Part shown: positions 62,678 through 64,000 of the stretch, in pieces
How the letters are laid out: each line of letters starts with the position of its first letter
Position numbering within the stretch: the first letter of the stretch is position 1
Source: Pseudomonas sp. IAC-BECa141
GTDB lineage: Bacteria > Pseudomonadota > Gammaproteobacteria > Pseudomonadales > Pseudomonadaceae
Length of the DNA: 64,000 bases
Reading direction: 5' to 3'
NCBI RefSeq assembly: GCF_020544405.1
Contig: NZ_CP065410.1
Span: 5,332,001-5,396,000 of the forward strand
Program-made: the position numbers and the translations under genes
The notes under the pieces: generated by a model
Seen by the model: the letters and a program-made list of their open reading frames with translations, nothing else
The model's database searches: none
What the model was told of the DNA's origin: nothing

Positions 62678-63001
62678 TTACTTGGCCTGCAGAGTCCGAA
62701 CCTTGACGGCGTCTCTGCCGGGCGCCTTGTCCTTGAGCCAGATGACTTTGGCCGTATGGGCTGCATCGAGTTGTTTCACTGCTTGTGACAGGTATCCGTG
62801 GGTTTCACGCTCACTGCGATCCAGATAGGCCTTGACCAGTTTGAACTCGGCGGGACTCAAGCCACGCAATTCCAGCTCCAGGGGGCGCTCGTCGCGCAGC
62901 CTTCCTGCGGTTTTTGCTGCGTCCAGGGCCATCCCCAGACGATCGATCAACCGCTCGTACAACTCGGGTTTGGTAACGTTTTTTTGCTGTGACTCCACCA
63001 T
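62678..63001 (-). CDS. Small soluble protein, unknown function
   Basis: A 107-residue, charged, mostly helical protein (VTKPELYERLIDRLGMALDAAK, LELRGLSPAEFKLVKAYLDRSERETHGYL). I recognise no domain; its place before leuS matches a hypothetical gene in other pseudomonads as I recall. GAGG about seven bases before the ATG supports the start. The 254 bases between it and leuS contain the two divergent promoters (TATGCT at 63153 for leuS). Confidence 0.75.
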   Translation of the reverse strand: MVESQQKNVTKPELYERLIDRLGMALDAAKTAGRLRDERPLELELRGLSPAEFKLVKAYLDRSERETHGYLSQAVKQLDAAHTAKVIWLKDKAPGRDAVKVRTLQAK

Positions 63002-63174
63002 CCCTCACCTCATTGAAGATAAGACTCACTCCCCAGTTAGAGCTTAGCTTCGCTGCACAAACCGGCTGCACGCCGCGACCAACGGCCCTCGCCGCGATTT
63101 GAGCCGGTCAAACGGCTGCAATCAGGGTTTCCCTAGGCCAAGCGCGGTCATGTATGCTACGGCGCTTCCTGTAA

Positions 63175-64000
<826 letters not shown>

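Overview
The window is chromosomal DNA from a Pseudomonas, most likely of the P. fluorescens group. Three things point there: GC-rich codon use throughout, dispersed REP palindromes built on the GTGGGAGCGAGCTTGCTCGC core, and a right half (hrpB, fieF, Lrp regulator, rluE, amn, aidB, ladS, thiD-thiE-hemL, miaB, ybeZ-ybeY-corC-lnt, leuS) that follows the core gene order I recall from P. aeruginosa PAO1. I see no rRNA, tRNA, prophage, insertion sequence or CRISPR array. Genes are densely packed with many ATGA overlaps.

Left part (1-6460), mixed accessory and housekeeping: the 3' part of an MFS exporter; a HigBA toxin-antitoxin pair under two palindromes; a DJ-1/PfpI family protein whose nucleophile cysteine is replaced; a small secreted protein of unknown function; a purine permease overlapping trmA; and a tightly overlapping DUF4160-DUF2442 pair.

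Catabolic island (about 6660-18220): a LysR regulator, a second type II dehydroquinase (aroQ), a quinate/shikimate dehydrogenase, a TetR regulator, quiC1 (3-dehydroshikimate dehydratase fused to an HPPD-like domain) and an MFS transporter. Together these would take up quinate/shikimate and convert it to protocatechuate. A near-identical 22-bp site lies upstream of aroQ and in the quiC1/MFS divergent region. Beside it sits a second module: TIM-barrel epimerase/dehydratase-like protein, EamA exporter, IclR regulator and a 3-ketosteroid-dehydrogenase-like flavoprotein. This module has its own shared 18-bp operator in front of the epimerase operon and of the flavoprotein gene, and is the best candidate for an undescribed pathway in the window.

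Middle (18300-32100): ypfJ-type zinc peptidase with a secreted hydrolase, HAD phosphatase and tesB, a divergent GNAT acetyltransferase and histone-deacetylase-like protein, a TIGR03862 flavoprotein, rhlE, a DMT exporter with its divergent Lrp regulator, an exonuclease, a NYN protein, DUF2076, YciC-like and EEP-family proteins.

Amine or sulfonate-type module (32100-39170): a three-gene nitrate/taurine-type ABC importer, a class III aminotransferase, an aldehyde dehydrogenase and a divergent LysR, consistent with uptake and transamination/oxidation of an amine.

Core right part (39175-64000): RNA helicase HrpB, lipoprotein, metal efflux, an unexplained 450-base non-coding stretch with a strong minus-strand terminator, Lrp regulator, nucleotide and RNA modification genes, the LadS sensor kinase, thiamine/heme genes, miaB and the ybeZ-ybeY-corC-lnt operon, a YdcF protein, a small unknown protein, and the start of leuS, which is cut by the window end.
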